Origin: Anaeromyxobacter oryzae
GTDB taxonomy: Bacteria > Myxococcota > Myxococcia > Myxococcales > Anaeromyxobacteraceae
Direction of reading: 5' to 3'
Length of the DNA stretch: 64,000 nt
Assembly: GCF_023169945.1 (NCBI RefSeq)
Contig: NZ_AP025591.1
Location: 4,770,481 to 4,834,480, forward strand
How positions within the stretch are numbered: position 1 is the first letter of the stretch; the number at the start of each line of letters is the position of its first letter. Shown piece by piece: positions 1 through 8,859 of the stretch. A program made the position numbers and the translations under genes. The notes beneath the pieces were generated by a model that ran no database searches, was not told where the DNA came from, and was given only the letters and a program-made list of their open reading frames with translations.

Positions 1-1
1 G

Positions 2-409
2 AACCCCGAGGTCGACCCGGCCACCCGCAACGTCCGCGTCCGGGCCACGTTCCCGAACGACGACGGGCGCCTCCGTCCCGGGATGTTCGCCAACGTCGAG
101 GTGCTCTCCGAGAAGGCGCGGCCGGTCCTGACCATCCCGGCGACCGCGGTGATCTTCGCGCCGTACGGCGACTCGGTGTTCGCGGTGGAGGAGAAGAAGG
201 AGGGGACGCGGACCGTCACCGTCGCGCACCAGAAGTTCGTCCGGACGGGAGAGCGCCGGGGCGACCTGGTCGCGGTCGAGGCCGGGCTGAAGGCCGGAGA
301 GGCCGTGGTGAGCAGCGGCGCCTTCAAGCTGCGCAACGGCGCCCCGGTGAAGGTGGACAACGCGCTCGCGCCGAAGCCGCAGCTCGCCCCGAACCCCACG
401 GAGCAGTGA
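2..409 (+). CDS. RND efflux periplasmic adaptor, C-terminal part (5' truncated by window edge)
   Basis: The frame is open from the first bases and reads DPATRNVRVRATFPN followed by LRPGMFANVEV. These are the conserved beta-barrel strands that close membrane-fusion proteins (HlyD/AcrA family) of RND pumps. The membrane-proximal domain follows, ending in a Pro-rich tail. In the family this protein bridges the inner-membrane pump and an outer-membrane channel in the periplasm. The RND pump gene begins 16 bp after the stop, so the two almost certainly form one operon. The signal peptide, hairpin and lipoyl domain lie upstream of the window. No outer-membrane factor follows; the only TolC gene here is at 31.4 kb. 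Confidence 0.9.
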   Translation, partial: NPEVDPATRNVRVRATFPNDDGRLRPGMFANVEVLSEKARPVLTIPATAVIFAPYGDSVFAVEEKKEGTRTVTVAHQKFVRTGERRGDLVAVEAGLKAGEAVVSSGAFKLRNGAPVKVDNALAPKPQLAPNPTEQ

Positions 410-425
410 TCACCCGGACGACGCC

Positions 426-3400
426 ATGAAGCTCACCGATCTCTTCATCAGACGCCCCGTCATCGCCATCGTCGTCAACCTCGTCATCGTCATCGCGGGG
501 GTGCAGGCGATCCGCACCCTCAACGCCCGCCAGTACCCGCGCAGCGAGAACGCCGAGATCACCGTCACGACGACGTACGTGGGGGCGAGCGCGGACCTCG
601 TCCGCGGGTTCATCACCACGCCGCTCGAGCGCGTGATCGCCTCCGCCGACGGCATCGACTACATCGAGTCCGAGAGCAAGCAGAGCGTCTCGACCATCAA
701 GGCCCGGCTGCGCCTCAACTACGACGCCAACAAGGCGCTCGCGGAGATCGGCTCGAAGATCGACCAGGTGCGCGGCGATCTCCCGCCCGACGCCGAGGTC
801 CCGGTCCTCACCATCGAGTCCGCGGACAGCCAGTTCGCCTCCGCGTACCTGAGCTTCTCCTCCGACTTCCTCAAGCAGAACGAGATCACCGACTACCTCG
901 TCCGCGTGGTCCAGCCCCGCCTCTCCGCCATCCCGGGCGTGCAGCGCGCCGACATCCTCGGCGCCCGGACGTTCGCGATGCGGATCTGGCTCAAGCCCGA
1001 CCGGATGGCGTCCCTGAACGTGAGCCCGGCGCAGGTGCGACAGGCCCTCGCGGCGAACAACTACCTCGCCGCGGTGGGCGAGACGAAGGGCTCGCTCGTG
1101 CAGGTGAACCTCACCGCGAACACCGACCTGCGCTCCGTGAAGGAGTTCCAGCAGCTCGTGATCCGCCAGAAGGACGGCGCGGTCGTCCGGCTCGGCGACA
1201 TCGCCGACGTGGTGCTCGGCGCCGAGGACTACGACACGGCCGTGAACTTCAGCGGGCAGACGGCGGTGTTCATCGGCGTCTGGGCCCTCCCGAACGCGAA
1301 CTCGCTCGACGTCATCCAGCGCGTCCGCACCGAGATGGCCTCCCTGCAGAAGGAGATCCCCGAGCAGATCCAGGCCCGCGTCGCCTACGACGCCACCGAG
1401 TACATCCGGGACGCCATCTCCGAGGTCGAGACGACGCTCGGCGAGACGCTCCTCATCGTCGTGGTCGTCATCTTCCTGTTCCTCGGATCCTTCCGCTCGG
1501 TGCTCGTGCCGGTCGTCGCCATCCCGGTCTCGCTCATCGGGGCGGTCTTCCTCATGCAGGTCTTCGGGTTCACGGTGAACCTCCTGACCCTGCTCGCCAT
1601 CGTGCTCTCCGTCGGCCTCGTGGTGGACGACGCCATCGTCGTGGTGGAGAACGTCGAGCGCCACCTGCGGGACGGGATGAGACCGGTCGTCGCGGCGCTC
1701 GTGGGCGTGCGCGAGCTGGTCGGCCCCATCGTCGCCATGACGATCACGCTCGCGGCGGTGTACGCGCCCATCGCCTTCCAGGGCGGGCTCACCGGGTCGC
1801 TGTTCCGCGAGTTCGCGCTCACCCTCGCCGGCGCGGTCGCGATCTCCGGCATCGTCGCGCTCACGCTGTCGCCGGTCATGTCGGCGTACCTGCTCCGGCG
1901 CGAGGAGGGGCGGCTCGCGCAGCGGATCAACCACGGGTTCGAGCGGATCCGCGCGGCGTACTCCCGGCAGCTCGAGCGCTCGCTCCGCTCGCGCGGTCCG
2001 ACCTACGTGGCGTGGATCGCCGTGAGCGTCCTCGCCGTCCTCATGTTCACGCAGGCGCCGAAGGAGCTCGCCCCCACCGAGGACCAGGGCGTCATCTTCG
2101 GCGTGGTCAACACGCCCGCAAACTCGACGCTCGACCAGATCACCCCGTTCACGCGCGAGGTGAACCGGACCGTGATGTCGCTCCCGGAGTCGGAGTTCAC
2201 CTTCCAGATCACGTTCCCGAACAACGGGTTCTGGGGCGTCGGCCTCAAGCCCTGGGAGGCGCGGAAGCGCTCGGCCTTCCAGCTCGTGCCCGAGGTGCAG
2301 CGCCGGGTCGCCGCGATCCCCGGCATCCAGACCTTCCCGATCCTGCCTCCCGCGCTCCCCGGCGGCGGCCAGTTCCCCGTGGAGTTCATCATCGCGTCGA
2401 CGGCGGAGACGTCCGAGGTCCTCGACTTCGCGAAGAAGATCCAGGAGAAGGCGGTCGCCAGCGGCATGTTCGCCTTCCCGCCGCTCATCGACGTGAAGCT
2501 GGACCAGCCCTCGTCGGAGATCGAGCTCGATCGCGACAAGGTGGCGGAGCTTGGCCTGAACCTCCAGACCGTGGGCCAGGACATCGCCGCGGCGACGGGC
2601 GGGAACTTCGTGAACCGCTTCAGCATCGGCGGCCGCAGCTACAAGGTCATCCCGCAGCTGCTGCGCTCCGAGCGCCTGAACCCCGAGCAGCTCAAGGACA
2701 TCTACGTCACCGGCCCCGGCGGCCAGCTCGTGGCGCTCGACTCGATCGCGACGATCAAGGACACCGTGACGCCGCGCTCGCTCAACCGGTTCCAGCAGCT
2801 CAACGCGGTGAAGATCAGCGGCGTGGCGATGCGCCCGCTCGACCAGGCGCTCTCGTACCTCGAGGGCGAGGCCGGGAAGATCCTGCCGAAGGGCTACGTG
2901 CTCGACTACACGGGCGAGTCGCGCCAGCTCCGGACGGAGGGGAACAAGTTCGTGCCCGCGTTCCTCCTCTCGGTCGTGCTGATCTTCCTGGTGCTCGCGG
3001 CGCAGTTCAACAGCTTCCGGGACCCGTTCGTGATCCTCGCCGGCTCGGTGCCGCTCGCGATGTTCGGCGCGCTGGTCATGATCTTCCTGAAGATGCCGAA
3101 CCCGACCATCCCGTTCTTCACCGACGGCTGGACGACGACGCTGAACGTCTACTCGCAGGTGGGGCTCGTCACGCTGGTCGGGCTGGTGGCGAAGAACGGG
3201 ATCCTGATCGTCCAGTTCGCGAACAAGCTGCAGGAGGAGGGGCAGGAGAAGATCGAGGCGGTCCGGCACGCGGCGGCCACGCGGCTCCGGCCCATCCTCA
3301 TGACGAGCGTGGCGACGGTCTTCGGCCACTTCCCGCTCACCCTGGTGACCGGCCCGGGCGCCAAGGCGCGGAACAGCATCGGCCTGGTGCTGGTCGCCGG

Positions 3401-3617
3401 CATGACCGTGGGCACGCTGTTCACGCTCTACTTCCTGCCCGCGATCTACGTGCTCATCGCCCGGGATCACCGCCGGCAGGGGCGCGAGGAGGCCCGCCCC
3501 GCGCTCGCCCCGGCGGGGCCCGGGGTCCCGCGGGAACGCCCGCGTCCCGGCCGCGACGCGGCGGCCTTCCGCGCGGAGCGGCCGACGGGCACGGAGGAGC
3601 CGGATCCCGGGTACTAG
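426..3617 (+). CDS. RND-family multidrug efflux permease (HAE1/AcrB-like)
   Basis: A 1063-residue inner-membrane proton/drug antiporter, full length for the HAE1 class. It opens with MKLTDLFIRRPVIAIVVN, the canonical first transmembrane helix. TM4 contains GLVVDDAIVVVEN, carrying the Asp pair of the proton relay. A second set of helices around residues 870-1030 matches the internal duplication of the family. The two large periplasmic loops lie between the membrane blocks. It is probably co-transcribed with the adaptor just upstream. The C-terminal 50 residues are Arg/Pro-rich and poorly conserved in type. The substrate cannot be told from sequence; MdtB/MexB-like drug export is the family default. 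Confidence 0.95.
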   Translation: MKLTDLFIRRPVIAIVVNLVIVIAGVQAIRTLNARQYPRSENAEITVTTTYVGASADLVRGFITTPLERVIASADGIDYIESESKQSVSTIKARLRLNYDANKALAEIGSKIDQVRGDLPPDAEVPVLTIESADSQFASAYLSFSSDFLKQNEITDYLVRVVQPRLSAIPGVQRADILGARTFAMRIWLKPDRMASLNVSPAQVRQALAANNYLAAVGETKGSLVQVNLTANTDLRSVKEFQQLVIRQKDGAVVRLGDIADVVLGAEDYDTAVNFSGQTAVFIGVWALPNANSLDVIQRVRTEMASLQKEIPEQIQARVAYDATEYIRDAISEVETTLGETLLIVVVVIFLFLGSFRSVLVPVVAIPVSLIGAVFLMQVFGFTVNLLTLLAIVLSVGLVVDDAIVVVENVERHLRDGMRPVVAALVGVRELVGPIVAMTITLAAVYAPIAFQGGLTGSLFREFALTLAGAVAISGIVALTLSPVMSAYLLRREEGRLAQRINHGFERIRAAYSRQLERSLRSRGPTYVAWIAVSVLAVLMFTQAPKELAPTEDQGVIFGVVNTPANSTLDQITPFTREVNRTVMSLPESEFTFQITFPNNGFWGVGLKPWEARKRSAFQLVPEVQRRVAAIPGIQTFPILPPALPGGGQFPVEFIIASTAETSEVLDFAKKIQEKAVASGMFAFPPLIDVKLDQPSSEIELDRDKVAELGLNLQTVGQDIAAATGGNFVNRFSIGGRSYKVIPQLLRSERLNPEQLKDIYVTGPGGQLVALDSIATIKDTVTPRSLNRFQQLNAVKISGVAMRPLDQALSYLEGEAGKILPKGYVLDYTGESRQLRTEGNKFVPAFLLSVVLIFLVLAAQFNSFRDPFVILAGSVPLAMFGALVMIFLKMPNPTIPFFTDGWTTTLNVYSQVGLVTLVGLVAKNGILIVQFANKLQEEGQEKIEAVRHAAATRLRPILMTSVATVFGHFPLTLVTGPGAKARNSIGLVLVAGMTVGTLFTLYFLPAIYVLIARDHRRQGREEARPALAPAGPGVPRERPRPGRDAAAFRAERPTGTEEPDPGY

Positions 3618-3671
3618 GGGGCGCTCCGCGTTCCCCGGCTCGCCTGGCGGTGGTCGCTCGGGCGCGATGGC

Positions 3672-3704
3672 GCGGTGGCCGCCATCCGCCCGGGCGGCCA
3701 CCGC
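3672..3704. terminator. Hairpin between convergent genes
   Basis: A perfect 12-bp inverted repeat (GCGGTGGCCGCC with its complement, 9-nt loop) lies in the 95-bp gap between the end of the RND pump and the end of the minus-strand methyltransferase. Its position suits a bidirectional terminator. There is no T-run on either side, so intrinsic termination is not certain. Confidence 0.5.
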
Positions 3705-3712
3705 TCCGCGCG

Positions 3713-4378
3713 TCACGCTCCCTTCGCGAGCCGGAGGTCGAACCCGATCCCCTCCTCGCCGAGCTCGCAGCCGCCGAACCGGCTCCGCCGCGCCAGCTCC
3801 ACGATCGACTCCCGCGTGTACGCGCGCGGGAGCAGCAGGAGGCGGAACGTCCATCGCGTCAGCGCCGCGTTCAAGGGGGAGAGGCCCATGCGCGCGACCT
3901 CCTCCCCGATAGCGGCGTGCGGCGCGTCCTTCCGCAGGTCGACGATGGACGCGCCGCCGCCCGGTCGGAGGACGCGATGGATCTCGTCGAGCGCGCCCAC
4001 CGGGTCGGTGAAGTTCTTGAACGCGGCCGTGCACACGACGAAGTCGAAGGACGCGTCGGGGAAGGGCATGTGCGCGACGTCGCCGTGCTCGAACTTCGCG
4101 GCGACGCCGGCCGAGGCCGCGTTGCGCGTCGCGATCCGCACGAACGACCGGCTGATGTCGAGGCCCACGACCTCGTAGCCTCGCCGCGCGAGCTCGATCG
4201 CGAGGTACCCGGGGCCCGGCGCCACCTCGAGCACGCGGCCGCCGGGCTTCGCCCGCTCGGCGACGGCGCGGGCCGTCTCGCTGAACCTCCGGAAGTCGCG
4301 CGCCGTGTTCCGCGCATACCAGTCGGCGATGAACCCCTCCATCGCCACGCCCCTGTAGGCCTTCGCCTGCGTCGACAT
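3713..4378 (-). CDS. Class I SAM-dependent methyltransferase
   Basis: A 221-residue Rossmann-fold methyltransferase. Motif I is VLEVAPGPGYLAIELARRG (about residues 49-67), followed by the acidic motif II loop GLDIS. The motif IV/post-II segment FEHGDVAHMPFPDASFDFVVC matches the UbiE/Methyltransf_11 group. The start has a strong Shine-Dalgarno (GGAGGAAGGC) directly upstream. The gene is divergent from a TetR-family regulator 123 bp away, a common arrangement for a repressor and its target. The methyl acceptor is unknown: the family covers quinones, lipids and small molecules, and nothing in the neighbourhood narrows it. Confidence 0.85.
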   Translation of the reverse strand: MSTQAKAYRGVAMEGFIADWYARNTARDFRRFSETARAVAERAKPGGRVLEVAPGPGYLAIELARRGYEVVGLDISRSFVRIATRNAASAGVAAKFEHGDVAHMPFPDASFDFVVCTAAFKNFTDPVGALDEIHRVLRPGGGASIVDLRKDAPHAAIGEEVARMGLSPLNAALTRWTFRLLLLPRAYTRESIVELARRSRFGGCELGEEGIGFDLRLAKGA

Positions 4379-4400
4379 GCCTTCCTCCGATCGTCTCGAT

Positions 4401-4435
4401 GTTAACGTGGCTCGCGTGATGCGAACAGCGTTAGC
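4401..4435. promoter_or_regulatory. Possible TetR operator in divergent intergenic region
   Basis: GTTAACG (4401-4407) and CGTTAGC (4429-4435) form a near-perfect inverted repeat across a 21-nt gap between the methyltransferase and the TetR-type gene. The sequence is locally AT-richer than its surroundings. Most TetR operators have a shorter spacer, so this could equally be two half-sites or chance. Confidence 0.25.
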
Positions 4436-4501
4436 CTAGTGCGGACGGCGGTTGTGCGTCAACCGGGTGCGCTGCTACCATCCGGCCTCCCGGAGGGGTG
4501 C

Positions 4502-5191
4502 GTGAGCTTCGTCCCGTATCGAGACACGCGGCCTGCGCGGCGCCAGCCGCTCGACCGGGCGCAGATCGTCCAGGCCGCCCTCGGGCTCCTCGACGAGGTG
4601 GGGCTCGACGAGCTCACGATGCGGCGCCTCGGCGAGCGGCTCGGCGTCAAGGCCGCCTCGCTGTACCGGCACGTGCGCGACAAGGACGAGCTCCTCATCC
4701 TGCTCGCGGACGAGATCAGCGGAAGGATCCCGGCGCCGAGCGCGGAGGGGCCGTGGAAGGCGCGTCTCACCGAGATGGCGCACAACTACCGGCGTGGGCT
4801 CGCGTCCCACCGCGACGCGGCGCGGCTCCTCGCGATCACCGCACCCTTCGGCCCGCGGCGGCTCCGCCACATCGAGACGATGCTCGGCATCTTGAGGTCA
4901 GCAGGCCTGAGCGGCCGGGACGCCGCTCGCATCGCGCACCACCTCAACAACTTCGTGACGGAGTTCGCGGCCGACGAGGGGCGCTACGCCACGGCCGCCG
5001 CGGCGGTGGGCTCGCGCCGGAAGCTTTTCGCGGAGGCGAGGAAGCACTTCAGGGCGCTCCCGCCGGAGGAGTTCCCGGTGCTCGTCCAGCTCGCGGACCA
5101 CCTCGTGGAGGACGACCCCGACGCTCAGTTCGAGCTCGGCGTGGACGTCTGGATCCGTGGGATCGAGTGGCTCGCGAGCGCCGACCGCTGA
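4502..5191 (+). CDS. TetR/AcrR-family transcriptional regulator
   Basis: The GTG at 4502 follows GGAGGGG at ideal spacing and starts the protein just before the DNA-binding domain, so I prefer it to the ATG 63 bp upstream. The helix-turn-helix region reads ALGLLDEVGLDELTMRRLGE and then LGVKAASLYRHVRDKDELL (about residues 25-65), typical of the TetR N-terminal domain. The rest is all-alpha and resembles the TetR C-terminal ligand and dimerisation domain, with LNNFVTEFAADEG near residue 155. About 229 residues is normal for the family. It probably represses itself and the divergent methyltransferase; the inducer is unknown. Confidence 0.88.
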   Translation: MSFVPYRDTRPARRQPLDRAQIVQAALGLLDEVGLDELTMRRLGERLGVKAASLYRHVRDKDELLILLADEISGRIPAPSAEGPWKARLTEMAHNYRRGLASHRDAARLLAITAPFGPRRLRHIETMLGILRSAGLSGRDAARIAHHLNNFVTEFAADEGRYATAAAAVGSRRKLFAEARKHFRALPPEEFPVLVQLADHLVEDDPDAQFELGVDVWIRGIEWLASADR

Positions 5192-5284
5192 CCACGGCGA
5201 GAGGCGACCGTCAACGTTCCCCGGCCGCAAGGGCCTCACCGGAGCGCGCGGGGTCGATGCGCCCGGGCCGGCGGTCCCGCGCGC

Positions 5285-5953
5285 TCACTCCGGCGCGGGT
5301 CCGAGCCGGTACCCGAGGCCGCGCACCGTGCGGAGGAGCGTGACTGCGGCGCCGCCGTCGATCTTCCTGCGGAGATTGCTCATGTGGACGTCGACGAGAT
5401 TCGTGAGGTTGTCGTGCTCGGAGGCCCACACGTGCTCGGCGAGCGCGACGCGCGTCACCACCTCGCCCTCGTGGCGCATCAGGAACTCGAGGATCGCCTG
5501 CTCCTTCGCCGTGAGCCGGACCGGCCGGTCTCCTCTCCGGACGTCGCGCGACGCGACATCGAGCGTGAGGTCGTGCACCCGCAGGACGGGCGCCACCCGT
5601 GCCCCGGGGCCTCGGCGCAGGAGCGCGCGGATGCGCGCCAGGAGCTCCTCGGCCGGCACGGTATCGACCACGCAATCGTCCGCGCCGCCGTCGAGGCAGG
5701 CCACGCGCTCCGCGGCGGAGCTGCCGGCGGTGAGCATCAGGATCGGCGCCGCGACGCCGCGGAGCCGGAGGGTCCGGCACAGCTCCAGCCCCCGCGCGGC
5801 GTGCACGATGATCACGTCGTACGAGACCACCTCCGCCTGCTCCTCGGCGTCGTCACCACAGGCGATCACGTCCACGGCATACGTCTCCTTCCCGAGCCGC
5901 TTCGCGAGCGCGATCGCCGTCCGCTCGTCGTGGTCGATGAGAAGGATGCGCAT
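5285..5953 (-). CDS. OmpR-type response regulator with degenerate receiver
   Basis: A 222-residue protein with a receiver domain (1-118) and a winged-helix DNA-binding domain (about 125-220, with LTAKEQAILEFLMRHEGEVV and the VDVHMSNLRRKI recognition region). The receiver is atypical. The strand that should carry the phosphoacceptor Asp reads YDVIIVHAARG, so His51 replaces it. The conserved Lys after strand 5 is Asp97 (DDCVVDTVPAEEL). The switch Thr75 and part of the acidic pocket (Asp7, Asp9) remain. It is therefore unlikely to be switched by His-Asp phosphotransfer. It lies 146 bp downstream of a Ser/Thr kinase on the same strand and may belong to that operon. Confidence 0.9.
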   Translation of the reverse strand: MRILLIDHDERTAIALAKRLGKETYAVDVIACGDDAEEQAEVVSYDVIIVHAARGLELCRTLRLRGVAAPILMLTAGSSAAERVACLDGGADDCVVDTVPAEELLARIRALLRRGPGARVAPVLRVHDLTLDVASRDVRRGDRPVRLTAKEQAILEFLMRHEGEVVTRVALAEHVWASEHDNLTNLVDVHMSNLRRKIDGGAAVTLLRTVRGLGYRLGPAPE

Positions 5954-6099
5954 GAGCCCGCCTGGTGCGCGCGCGACGAGTATCGGGTCCCGGAGCGTTC
6001 GTTGTCATGGACCGCGACGAGTGCGTCGAAGATCCTCGGTCGCCATCGGACGCGCCGGCCGCGCCGGCGCCGCCGTCGGGGTGCGGTCATGCCGCACGC

Positions 6100-6885
6100 T
6101 CACGCGGGCGGTGATACCCGCTCGAGAGCTCGGCGGATGACGGGCAGTGGAGGACGCCGCGCCGGCTCCGGCTCCATGCTGGAGTCGATGGTCTCCGACA
6201 GCGCAGTGGGGAGATGGCGGCGAACGGTGCCCACGCGCGGCGCGCGGCGCTCGAGCTGCTCGTAGCGATTCCGCGCGCCGTCGGAACGGAATGGCGGCGC
6301 CCCCGTCGCGGCCTCGAACAGGACGGCCCCCAGCGCGAACACGTCCGTCGCGGCAGTGAGGAAGTCGCCCCGGGCTTGCTCCGGAGCCATGTACGTCGCG
6401 GTCCCGATCCCGGGCACCCCCCGCCCCGGAGCGCGTGCGATCCCGAGGTCCAGGAGACGCACCAGGCCGCCCTGGCACACGATGTTCGACGGCTTGACGT
6501 CGAGGTGCAGGACGCCGACCCCGTGCAGGTAGTGGAGAGCCGAGCAGAGCTGCCGCCCGAGCATCGCGACGTCGCGCGGTCGCAGGGGACCCGTGCGCCG
6601 AACGAGGTGTGACAGCGTCTCGCCCGGGAGCGTCTCCATGATCAGCGCCAGCCGTGGCCGCTGCAGCAGCTCGTAGGCGCGCACGATGTGCGGGTGCGAG
6701 AGCGAGAGGAGGAGGGCGGCCTCGGCGCGCAGCGCGCGCCGCCCGGCGGGCCGATCGAAGCGCCCGCTGCGCAGGACCTTGGCGACGCACCGGCAGCCAC
6801 GGACCACGCTCCACGCGTCGTAGACGCCGACGTCGCCGTTCTGCCGGAGGAGGCGCAGCGTGCGGTACGCCGGCGAGAGCCTCAT
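6100..6885 (-). CDS. Hanks-type Ser/Thr protein kinase, compact form
   Basis: About 261 residues, essentially a bare kinase domain without a transmembrane or sensor region. The ATP-binding Lys is in CRCVAKVL (Lys36) and the alpha-C Glu near 55. The catalytic loop is HLDVKPSN (127-134), so Asp129 is kept but the usual HRD Arg is Leu. The magnesium loop is DLG (146-148) and the activation segment ends YMAPEQ (166-170). The glycine-rich loop is poor (RQNGDVGVYDAW). The start ATG overlaps the stop of the upstream ABC transporter in an ATGA, implying translational coupling. Loss of the HRD Arg suggests activation-loop phosphorylation is not needed. Substrate unknown; the transporter and the regulator downstream are candidates. 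Confidence 0.88.
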   Translation of the reverse strand: MRLSPAYRTLRLLRQNGDVGVYDAWSVVRGCRCVAKVLRSGRFDRPAGRRALRAEAALLLSLSHPHIVRAYELLQRPRLALIMETLPGETLSHLVRRTGPLRPRDVAMLGRQLCSALHYLHGVGVLHLDVKPSNIVCQGGLVRLLDLGIARAPGRGVPGIGTATYMAPEQARGDFLTAATDVFALGAVLFEAATGAPPFRSDGARNRYEQLERRAPRVGTVRRHLPTALSETIDSSMEPEPARRPPLPVIRRALERVSPPA

Positions 6886-8681
6886 GCGATCACCCGGGGC
6901 GTCGCGGCGTCTCGCTCCCGTGCGCGGAGCAGGCGCGCGTACGGGCCACCCCGCGCGGCGAGCGCCGCGTGCGTCCCGCGCTCCACCACGCGCCCGCCGT
7001 CGAGGACGACGATCGTCGTCGCCGACCGGATCGTCGAGATGTCGTGCGACACGAGGATCGTGGTGCGGCCGCTCATGGCGCGCTGCAGCGGCGCGAGCAC
7101 GCGGTCCGCCGCGGCGGCGTCGAGGGCCGCCGTGGGCTCGTCGAGGAGGAGGATGGGCGCGCCACGGACCAGCGCGCGCGCGAGCGCGAGCCGCTGGCGC
7201 TCGCCGCCCGAGAGGCGACGGCCCCGCTGCCCCACCGTGCTGTCGAGCCCCTCCGGCAGCGCCGCGACCACGCCGTCCAGATCGGCGGCGTGCACGGCAC
7301 GCGCGATGGCCGCGTCGTCGGCGCCGGGCTGCCCGTACGCCACGTTCTCGCGGATGCTCGCGTGCAGCAGGAGCGTCTCCTGCAGCACGAGCGCCGTGGC
7401 GTCGCGGAGCGATCGGAGCGTGAGGTCGCGGAGGTCGTGGCCGTCGACGAGGATCCGGCCCCGGGTGGGCTCGTAGAACCGGAGGAGCAGGTTCACGATC
7501 GTGGACTTGCCCGACCCGCTCGCGCCCACCACGGCGAGGAGCTCGCCGGGCCGAACGCGGAACGAGACGCCCGAGAGCGCGTCCCGGGCCGCGCCCGGAT
7601 ACCGGAAGGACACGTCCTCGAAGACGACCTCGCCGCGAGCCCCGAGGAGCGGACGCGCGGAGGGGCGATCCTCCACGCTCGGTCGCTGCTCGAGCAGCTC
7701 GACGATGCGCTCCGCCGCGGCCGCTGCGGAGTGAGCGCTGGTCACGAAGGTCCCGAGGCCGCGCACCGGCTGGTAGAGCTTGCCGACGTAGGTGACGAAC
7801 ACGAGGAGGCCGCCGAGCGTGACGCGCCCCGCGGACAGCTCCCCGGTGCCGATGGCGATCACCGCCAGGCCGCCGGCGAGCTCGATGAGGTCGACGAGCG
7901 GGGCGAGCAGGCCACGCAGCCGCGCGGCGGAGAGCTGCGCAGCCACGCCAGCGAGCCCCTCGCGCCGGAAGCGATCCACCTCGTCCTGCTCCCGTCCGTA
8001 CGCCTGCACCAGCGCGGCGTTCGAGAGGCTCTCCTCCGCCACGGCGCTGACGGCGCCGGCGCGCCGGCGCGCCTCCCGCGCGATCTCGCGAATGCGGCCC
8101 GTGAAGCGCCGGACCGCGAGGGCGAAGAGCGGGAGCGCCACGAGCGCCACGGCCGCGAGGCGCCAGTCGATCACGAAGAGCGCCGTCGCGAAGAAGATCA
8201 CGCGCAGGACGTCGGCGAGCGCCGCCGTGAGCCCCGACACGAGGAACGACTCGATCGAGGCGCTGTCGCCGGTGAGGCGGGACAGGACGTCCCCGAGGCG
8301 CCGCCGCTCGAGGCCGTCGAGCGACAGCCCGAGGACGTGCCGGAGCACCCGCGCGCGCAGGGCGAGCAGGAACCGCTCCGATACCGAGGTGGAGAGCAGA
8401 CGATCCGCGAACGCGACGGCGCCGTCCGCGATCGCCACGCACGTCAGGAGCAGCGCGAGCCACCCGAGCGGCGCCAGCGCCCGCGGGACGAGCACCCGGT
8501 CGACGACCAGCTTGAACAGCCAGACGGCCGCCGTCTCGAGTGCCGGCGACAGCATGCTCGCGACGACGAGGGCGGCGATCGAGGCGCGGAACGGCGCGAG
8601 GTCCCGCCCGAAGGCCCGGAAGAGCTTCCGGATGGGAGTCGGTGCGCTCGAGGCGGGCTCCTCACGCCGAGGCCGCGGCAT
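6882..8681 (-). CDS. ABC exporter, fused permease and ATPase (MsbA/ABCB-like)
   Basis: A 599-residue half-transporter starting MPRPRREEPASS. An in-frame Arg-rich upstream extension was rejected because it covers the small peptide gene region. The six-helix ABC membrane domain occupies about 20-330. The ATPase domain follows, with Walker A GASGSGKST, signature LSGGERQRLALARAL, Walker B ILLLDEPTAALD and the switch His in LVSHD. There is no N-terminal C39 peptidase domain. It begins 46 bp after the stop of a 43-aa Lys/Thr/Cys-rich peptide and overlaps the downstream kinase by 4 bp, giving a peptide-exporter-kinase operon. Export of that peptide is a reasonable inference, but lipid or drug export cannot be excluded. 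Confidence 0.9.
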   Translation of the reverse strand: MPRPRREEPASSAPTPIRKLFRAFGRDLAPFRASIAALVVASMLSPALETAAVWLFKLVVDRVLVPRALAPLGWLALLLTCVAIADGAVAFADRLLSTSVSERFLLALRARVLRHVLGLSLDGLERRRLGDVLSRLTGDSASIESFLVSGLTAALADVLRVIFFATALFVIDWRLAAVALVALPLFALAVRRFTGRIREIAREARRRAGAVSAVAEESLSNAALVQAYGREQDEVDRFRREGLAGVAAQLSAARLRGLLAPLVDLIELAGGLAVIAIGTGELSAGRVTLGGLLVFVTYVGKLYQPVRGLGTFVTSAHSAAAAAERIVELLEQRPSVEDRPSARPLLGARGEVVFEDVSFRYPGAARDALSGVSFRVRPGELLAVVGASGSGKSTIVNLLLRFYEPTRGRILVDGHDLRDLTLRSLRDATALVLQETLLLHASIRENVAYGQPGADDAAIARAVHAADLDGVVAALPEGLDSTVGQRGRRLSGGERQRLALARALVRGAPILLLDEPTAALDAAAADRVLAPLQRAMSGRTTILVSHDISTIRSATTIVVLDGGRVVERGTHAALAARGGPYARLLRARERDAATPRVIA

Positions 8682-8727
8682 CGCAGGACCGTCGGCAGGG
8701 ACCCGGAGGCCCCTGCCGACGCCGGGT

Positions 8728-8859
8728 TCAGCGGCAGCCGCCGCCGTGCTTCCGCGTCCGGGTCTTCGTCTTGGTCTTGCAGCTCTTCGTCTTCTTCGTC
8801 TTCTTCGTCTTGCCGCCACACGAGTGGTTCAACGCAGGGACGAGCTCGGCGAACATCAT
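8728..8859 (-). CDS. Small cationic Cys/Lys/Thr-rich peptide, putative exported peptide
   Basis: A 43-residue ORF. It starts with two consecutive ATGs behind a strong Shine-Dalgarno (GGGAGGAGGACCGC). The first 16 residues end in a Cys-Gly-Gly (MMFAELVPALNHSCGG). The rest is built of Lys-Thr repeats (for example KTKKTKKTKSCK) and ends HGGGCR. There are 13 Lys/Arg, three Cys and one acidic residue. It sits 46 bp ahead of an ABC exporter and a kinase on the same strand. A Cys-rich cationic product next to an exporter suggests a bacteriocin or other secreted peptide. The DNA is low-complexity (CTTCTTCGT repeats on the plus strand), so the reading frame deserves proof. I recognise no known family. 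Confidence 0.6.
   Translation of the reverse strand: MMFAELVPALNHSCGGKTKKTKKTKSCKTKTKTRTRKHGGGCR

Noticed and set aside
324..4034. Minus-strand open frame of over 1200 codons opposite the RND pump
   Set aside because: It mirrors the codon bias of the plus-strand gene, is Arg/His/Asp-rich with no domain, and the plus strand carries an unmistakable RND permease.
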